A DNA stretch of 64,000 nt from positions 44,325,627 through 44,389,626 of the forward strand of contig OW387147.1 in the NCBI GenBank assembly GCA_936440205.1, written 5' to 3'. Under the pieces are notes generated by a model, which did no database searches, was not told the origin of the DNA, and worked only from the letters and a program-made list of their open reading frames with translations. Both the position numbers and the translations under genes were made by a program. The stretch is from Lepidonotus clava (taxonomy: Eukaryota; Annelida; Polychaeta; Phyllodocida; Polynoidae). The stretch's first letter is position 1; the number at the start of each line of letters is the position of its first letter. Positions 57,985 to 64,000 of the stretch are shown here, piece after piece.

Positions 57985-58440
57985 TTTTTGAAATTCCGCT
58001 ATCCCCTCCCCACCCCCCACCCCCCACCTTCCGTAGACCCCCGCCCGGGACTGGGGGGGGGGGGGGGGCAGACAAACGTCTCACCTCGTCAGGTCAGTCC
58101 CCGCCTCAGACAGGCCCGACGAGTCTGCACTCATTGCCCTCTGGGCCCTGCCATCGGGCTTTATCTGAGGAGGGAGGGGGGTGGGCAGGGGGAACAGCGC
58201 CCTGCCCTGGAGGCGCTGTTCCCTCTTATCGCCCCCCTCCCGCCGCCCGACGCCATACATCTCCGCATGGCGGCGCGACAAGCGCTGACCGATCGTCGAT
58301 CCGATGACCTGCCCGTCTAGGTCGTATGCATCCCTAGATAGGCCCGCCTAGAGGAGGGGAGTGGCGGAGGGGGGGGGGGGGTGGCCAGACTGGGGGAAGA
58401 GGAGGGGAGGGGGTGGGTGGGGTGACAGGCTATGGGATGG
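57985..58440. repeat. GC-rich, G-run-rich repeat, copy 2
   Basis: Base composition, G-runs and words such as TAGGCCCGCC and GAGGAGGGGAGTG match 52290-52860. Inside, CAGGGGGAACAGCGCCCTG faces AGGCGCTGTTCCCTC, a local inverted repeat. Confidence 0.5.
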
Positions 58441-58443
58441 GGG

Positions 58444-58587
58444 CAGGGACGGATCCAGAGGGTGGACACCTAAACTAGGCAAAGAGGGGAAAATTTTGCA
58501 TGTGTGCGCACGAATACGCACCTTTTTAGTACTTAGCCTAGATGCTACACCCCCACTTCCCGCTTTTTAGGAAACCCTGGATCTGCC
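58444..58587. mobile_element. hAT-like short element with CAGGGNCGGATCCAG end, copy 1
   Basis: CAGGGACGGATCCAG stands at the left and CCCTGGATCTGCC at the right. The inner TGTGTGCGCACGAATACGCA and TACTTAGCC match copy 2 at 60054. Confidence 0.65.
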
Positions 58588-58856
58588 AATAGGTGCAACG
58601 CATCCCGATGGAGAAGGTGGGAGATAGTTTACATACAAGCCTCAAAATATGGTGATAATGAGAATTTAATACAGGCATAATGCCAATTCTCAGGTTAGTC
58701 TATAAGGATATTAGCGTGCTGTGCTACGAAACATGGAAGCGTTAAGTCATAATTTGAATATCCGAAGTATTGCATTTAGTGCTTCTGGCCCCGCATAATT
58801 AAAACTTTCCATTATATTTGACTTTATCTTTTAAAAGTCCGACTGTGCTACAAAAC

Positions 58857-59024
58857 ATGTCGGCCAATATAGACGTCAGAAATATTGACTTATCTTTGCA
58901 CCATACTAATGCACCGGAAACAGTAAACAAAGAAGTGTGCTCTTTGAGTGATGCGACCATTATTCTATCGGAAATTAGTCAATCTCTTGGAAATTATCTG
59001 ACAATGTTAGATATTGGTCGCTAG
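58857..59024 (+). CDS. Small unrecognised open frame
   Basis: ATG at 58857 opens MSANIDVRNIDLSLHHTNAP to YLTMLDIGR and a stop, 55 residues. The open frame reaches back to 58818. Composition is coding-like, but no family, splice site or neighbour supports it. It may be a fragment of an element. Confidence 0.25.
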   Translation: MSANIDVRNIDLSLHHTNAPETVNKEVCSLSDATIILSEISQSLGNYLTMLDIGR

Positions 59025-60053
59025 CGATCTCTTAATCGAATCTTAGTTGCATCGTTCCCTGGGCCCCCCGTTACAGTATATAACCCCCTCCCCTCAGTCT
59101 AACTTCCCAGGTCCGTCTGAGTGGTCTACCCCCAAGAAAAGGGGGAAAAAAGGCCAGAAATGGAAAAGTACTTTCAGACGACCCCCAGCACAAGACTTCC
59201 CACTCTGCTCTAACTGAATCAAGTCTTATAATTCTATTGCCATTTAGATACTCACTAAAAGAACATTTTAGTGTGGTCTATTTGCTTTTCTCACCCTGTT
59301 TTTTTTCTTAAATGGTAAACTTTCCATTCTATTAATTCGGTCACCCTTACCTTTACGCTTCTAGATTGTGGTTTAGGTCTAAGGCATATTAGTTACCGGT
59401 TAGTTTAGACTGAAGTTTTGTAGGAGCAATTCAATGTAAACCTTTGACTGCACCCTTTGTTTATAAAGTAGGTATGGGGATAGATGCTAATATCTGTCTT
59501 TTCCAACTAAGCTCGAAATGACACATACCAATGAGGCAAATCCAGCCTTTTATGCCTGTCTATTTCTCCTATAAACTTATGTAACAGTTACATGATTTCA
59601 GGGTGATATTCAAACACCCCCTAAAAACATTGTGAATAACAGATTGGAATCATTCCATCAAACGAACATTTCCAGATTGTGAATATAACATTAGAACCAT
59701 CTGAGTAGGTATAGTCAAAAATGAACCTGACTAATTAACACTTTAGCTGTGTCTCTACTTAAACAATGAAGAGTGTAGTCACCAGTGGACCATCGCATAA
59801 TACGTATCACAACAGTTATGTGACTGAGACAAATGTTGGGCTAGTGCCGTAAAAAATGGAATGATGTTGGAATATAACTTTGATGTAACTGACACAATCA
59901 TGTACAGAACAATGTGATGTCACAAAGTTACATTCTTGTTAAATGATTCAATAATATCACACCCATACTTTCACCAGTCTGCGACATTTTACACTTATTT
60001 TGTCTCAAAAATATTCTATCAGAATTTTATAGTGATTCGGTATCATAGATAAT

Positions 60054-60224
60054 CAGGGGCGGATCCAGGGGGTCCTTACTCCCCCCCCCCCTCCCCAACC
60101 TGTGGTGGGGACATGCCAAGAAAATAAAAACATAGTGCGCATGTGTGCAAAAGCACACTGTTGTATTACTTAGCCCATAGCCTGGATCCCCCACGCCTTT
60201 TTCGAAATCCTGTATCCAGCCCTG
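60054..60224. mobile_element. hAT-like short element with CAGGGGCGGATCCAG end, copy 2
   Basis: CAGGGGCGGATCCAGGGGG at the left faces CCTGTATCCAGCCCTG at the right. The inner GCGCATGTGTGCAAAAGCAC and TACTTAGCCCATAGCC match copy 1. The CAGGG ends fit hAT. Confidence 0.7.
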
Positions 60225-61540
60225 CCTGATCATGATGTCACAGTGATATTCTTTTTATATTTGGTCTTAACCTCACCTTCTCGTTCTGTCACAGTATCTG
60301 GGATTTTCACCCATTTGAACAACTTTAAAAACCTGTAATCGACTGCAAATGACAAAATCCACCACAAAAAAAATGCAATTTTTTAAAGATAAATCATGCC
60401 TGATTGTTCCAGACGGTTATAGGTGATGAGTATAATAGCTTAAGATTTCATTAAACAAATAATTTGAGGTTCAGAGGTCTTTGAAATGGAAATCTTTATA
60501 TATGTTTAATGGAAAATGCCTTTTAATTTGAATATGATTTTCATTGTGCATGTTTTATTCATTCTCGTGATGCATTATTTTTATTTGCATATTTTTGAAA
60601 TACCTTTTCATTTTACATATCACTGCGTTGTACTGACTTGGCGTCCTCCCCTTTCAGCTAATAAGATTAAAAGTGGAGCGCTTGAGGAGCGCACTCACTG
60701 CCTAACTTTTGGCAAATTTAGATTTTTCTAATGTAAAACCTAGCCCCAGGATGGGTTCCTCAAATTTTAATATTAGGGCACCCTCTTTTTTGAATCTCTG
60801 CAGTGTTGTGTTAAAAAAAAACCATGAAATTTACAGTAAAGTACTGGCAACTATGTTGCCAAACTTTTACCGTAAATATAACAGGTGACCGTAATTCTGT
60901 GTGACCGTATTTTTTACAGGTGAACACCGTTTAAGTTAAACAGTAATACACCGTAATATGTACGTTGTACATTCATTCTTAAGGATGAAAACCACTTTAG
61001 ATTTAACAATTACATACCGTAGTGTGTAAAAGAAAACCAGTAGATTTTACATGTAAACCACTGCTATGGTACTATTCCATACAGTTTACACCAGATGTAA
61101 TGTTAACAGCATTGAAAGATTTATTTTTCCTGTAATCACACTACAGGATCATTGAGCCAATAACCAAGTACGTCCTTCCTTCTTGGTTTAGCCTTGCATG
61201 GGTTGTTTGATTGTTGGAGGTAAAACCTTCAGGGGTAAAGCTGATAAAGTTCTTGTACTAAAAAGGTGTCTACATGTTAATCCTACTGAAAAGGTGTTTT
61301 AAAACATTTTGTAAATGTGTTAGGGGTGTTCTGGTTGGTTGACCATACCAAAAATAGCAGGCCAATGAGGTGATTATCTTAATGATGCTACAAAAACTTA
61401 AAAATCTAACATTTTTAATCACAAAGTTCCAAATTCCTAAGTGTATGAAAAAACTATTTTACTAATCATGGCCAAAAATATGGACAGCATGTTGCAAACC
61501 ACTAATAGTACAACTACTGCATAATTTAATAACTTCACTA

Positions 61541-61606
61541 GCCGAGATTTGAACCCGGGGCCCCTCACATATGAAGCCTATGCTCTACCACTGAACTATG
61601 AAGGCC
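61541..61606 (-). repeat. tRNA-like sequence, probably a SINE head
   Basis: On the minus strand TAGTTCAGTGGTAGAGC is a good A-box and D-arm, and CCCGGGTTCAAATCTCGG a good B-box and T-arm. Acceptor and anticodon stems do not pair, so it is not a functional tRNA gene. Confidence 0.6.
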
Positions 61607-61753
61607 TGTAGGTAGACATAGCCCAGCTTTTTTACTTAACTGAATAAGTAGGGGTATGAGAGTACTGACCTATTGTCTGTCTAATGTTGAATACCTGTAT
61701 AGTAGTACTGATCCTACTCATTCATGCTGACTATGCCAGTGTGCACTGTATGC

Positions 61754-61828
61754 AGTCCAAGTTAGCTCAGTTGGTTAGGCTTCTACCTTGAATGTGGAGA
61801 ATGTAGGTTCTAATACCGAAGTGTCCAT
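61754..61828 (+). repeat. tRNA-like sequence, tRNA-derived relic
   Basis: TTAGCTCAGTTGGTTAGGC forms a D-arm. TCTAC and GTGGA can pair as an anticodon stem with a 7-nt loop (anticodon TGA). The T-arm (GTAGGTTCTAATACC) and acceptor stem are degenerate. Confidence 0.5.
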
Positions 61829-62655
61829 TTTTCTTTTCCATACCAGTATACAATTCCCAAATACGGTATATTACTGTGAGGGTAATTTCAGTAATAAATA
61901 CAGTTATATGCTGTTACTTGCAATGATATTATGGTAGATAGCCGTAAAATTTAATACTTTATAATACTGTTGAGGTTTACAGTATATTTTTGACAGTTTG
62001 GATATGTCACTGATACTGTTAGGATTTTAATCCAAGACCAAGTGGACAAAGGAATCATGCTATATAGTTTTAGTTTGATTAAAAGAAATGAAAAAAAAAT
62101 AGAAAAAAAGACAACAAAAGTTTTTTTGGTATCGTATTGTATCTTAAACAGGATTATCGCACAATTTTTATGGTATGGCCCCTGCAGGTCCCTTTAAGTT
62201 TTCCGTCACCTTATCTATGACCAAATAACTGTTACAAACCGCTGCAGAGAATGTGTCGGGTGATCGATTTTTGGACATGTTTTTGCTGCCAGTGCATGAG
62301 GAGAAGAGAGCTTCTTCTCATGGGCGCTAGGTGGCAGGCACATTGCCAGGGGATGACGTCATAAAAGACGTCAGTCCGTGACGACATTGTAAAAATCGAT
62401 GCTTTTCTCTTACATTTCCACATATTATAAACAAACATGTAGGCAAACCTCTTTAACGTCGCACTGACGATACTCAGGAGATAAGTGCCTATAGAAATAC
62501 TACACATGTCATAGACACAGTTGTGGATTATTGAATGGCGTTATACTGATGTTTATGAATTCTGATAGTAATGCTAGCAGGTTCACAGGGTTTTGTCTGA
62601 GTTTTCACACAGATAAACATTGTGTAAATTTCGTTTTTACAACAATATCGATTAA

Positions 62656-63204
62656 AGAGAGGGACCAGTGAAATTTGAATTCTGATTATTTTATCCTTTT
62701 ATGTTAGATGAAATGCTAATTTAGAAGTATACCTAGTGATAGATTCATTGTTATCAAAAGCACGATCTATTTTAAAGAAACATCTCACTGCTCAGATCCC
62801 ATAGAAAACACAAATCTGTGTGTGATGTCACACAAAAAAAACGGTATTTTCAAATTTTCAAATTATGATTTCTTAAAAAAATCATTTGGAATGCAAATGT
62901 TTGCCACAAATAACATCATTGTATCATCTTAAATGTAATAGGGCTGAGAAAAAAACATGATGATAAATAAATTACGTCATTTTTGTATTTAAATTTTCTA
63001 AATCCCATCTGTTTGTGACATCACACACAGACACGTGCACTGAGCAAGGTGCTCCAGGTTCCTTCAGGAACCAGTCCCGTACAATTAGAAAAATACCCAT
63101 AAAATTGAATTTATCATAGGTATTGATTTAAAACTTGGCCTGAATGCTCCCTGAGCAATAAGTATCATGATAATGTATTACTTTATGTTCACTGGTCCTT
63201 CCCT
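62656..63204. mobile_element. TTAA-flanked short element with GGACCAGTGAA ends
   Basis: TTAA stands on both sides (62652-62655, 63205-63208). AGAGAGGGACCAGTGAAA at the left faces TTCACTGGTCCTTCCCT at the right. A second inverted pair (TGTGTGTGATGTCACAC, GTGACATCACACACAG) lies inside. 549 bp, no coding frame. Kolobok or piggyBac by target site. Confidence 0.7.
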
Positions 63205-63929
63205 TTAATCTCACATGGTCAATTTTGTAATGTGTCTTCCAATAATATTTCGTCATGACCGTTTTAATAATTTTACATTCTAGTGTCATTCTTGTGTCAT
63301 TCATGTGACATTCTGGTGTAGTGATAATTCCCTTGTATATCATGTTTATTACACCAGTTTTTACACATGTTATTTACATGCAATACTGGTGTAGTGTAAA
63401 ACCCTGTGAATTTACTAAGAAAAAACGTAACATGTGACACTAGTTTCAGACATGTGTAAAGTCAGTGAAAAACACGTATTTTACCCGGGTCTGACCTGAG
63501 TATTATCTTTGTTATGCTGGATAAATCTACTGGATTTTCATCAGAAAGGCCGAGTAACCATGAGCTTTCTTCAGTTCAAAGCCATGCTAAACTGGTGGCA
63601 TAGACTTCTTTCTGTCATAAAAACCTGAATTTACTATCCTGAATAAGAAATGAATTTACTATATAGTTTTTAGATATGTAAATGTTCCATTCTTGTTGAA
63701 TAAAAATAAATGTACAGTCATGTTATTTGATAATTCGACGAGGCGAAAGGGCTGATTCTTAAATTCAACAGGCAACATAGCTTTTAGTAACATTCGACAA
63801 GGGATTTTCTTACATTTTAAAAGGCAAAACAACCTCCTAAAGTAACCTTAACATAAGTCTTAGTCATCATTAGTTGTGACTGCCATGGTAAATAGCCATG
63901 ACATTCATCGTCACTATCTCTGACTCTAA

Positions 63930-64000
63930 AGGGCCATACCCACTAAGCGATCTACCCGGCGACGGGCGACCAGCGACGAGGGGTAATTACATAATTGGTG
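63930..64000. mobile_element. Start of a GGCGAC-rich element, cut by the window end
   Basis: GGGCCATACCCACTAAGCGA is followed by CCCGGCGACGGGCGACCAGC. The words match the repeat at 53385-54320. Confidence 0.4.

Larger units (their letters stand above)
60800..62010. repeat. Possible element with TTTACAGTA ends
   Basis: ATTTACAGTAAAGTACTGGC lies at the left and GTTTACAGTATATTTTTGAC at the right. Between them, CACCGTAATATGTACG, TTTACAGG and CCGTAAAAT-like words cluster near the ends. The centre holds two tRNA-like sequences. Limits are approximate. Confidence 0.35.

Noticed and set aside
57988-58320. 110-codon plus-strand frame
   Set aside because: GC-rich repeat with Pro/Gly/Arg bias; matches the repeat at 52290.
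61754-61828. Functional tRNA-Ser gene (TGA anticodon loop)
   Set aside because: Acceptor stem and T-arm do not pair; better read as a tRNA-derived relic.

Overview
This is animal genomic DNA, AT-rich and dense in repeats. The evidence is one spliced gene with GT-AG introns, several LINE families, a tRNA-derived SINE and many short inverted-repeat DNA transposons. The repeats (a SINE with a GGGGTTTTACGCCGT block, Tx1-like LINEs, a short-LTR Ty3/gypsy element) suggest a marine invertebrate such as a lancelet, hemichordate or lophotrochozoan. The sequence alone does not settle the phylum.

The only host gene I can reconstruct with confidence is a PM20D1-like N-fatty-acyl-amino-acid synthase/hydrolase (peptidase family M20), on the minus strand. 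Its start codon is at 26675 and eleven exons run down to 14226. The exon lengths sum to 1530 nt (509 codons plus stop), and every junction keeps the frame. All M20 metal and catalytic residues are present. A second, intact copy of the last exon lies 5.6 kb further downstream at 8436-8665. It has the same length and splice phase, its own acceptor and stop, and about 10% nucleotide difference. Similarity ends close to the exon edges, so this looks like a pair of alternative terminal exons.

Layout. 1-8435: no gene, with nested and single short DNA transposons (1135-1497, 2033-2870, 6821-7137). 8436-26675: the PM20D1 gene. The stretch between its two terminal exons holds an old LINE split by a younger Tx1-like LINE with a 13-bp target duplication. 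Its introns hold a LINE (about 19385-21076), a SINE (22958-23320), a 5'-truncated SINE with a perfect 15-bp duplication (19061-19228), a TTAA-flanked element (21084-21656) and a hairpin repeat (15385-15650). 26962-32501: three related elements flanked by TA with GAGTAG ends; the third contains nested TTAA-flanked (piggyBac-like) elements. 32790-37075: a hairpin repeat containing a Ty3/gypsy-type LTR element (33023-37026, LTRs of 135 bp, broken, recent). 39291-43153: an element with inverted arms of about 780 bp, one arm carrying a 665-bp insertion. 43.2-64 kb: no confirmed gene, but one unrecognised ORF (44676-45242), two candidate first exons (47065-47160, 51278-51342), one small ORF (58857-59024), minisatellites, GC-rich repeats and more short transposons. 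The window ends inside a repeat rich in GGCGAC.

The most distinctive biology is the duplicated terminal exon of the PM20D1-like gene and the layered transposon nests, in which empty sites and target duplications give a relative order of insertion.
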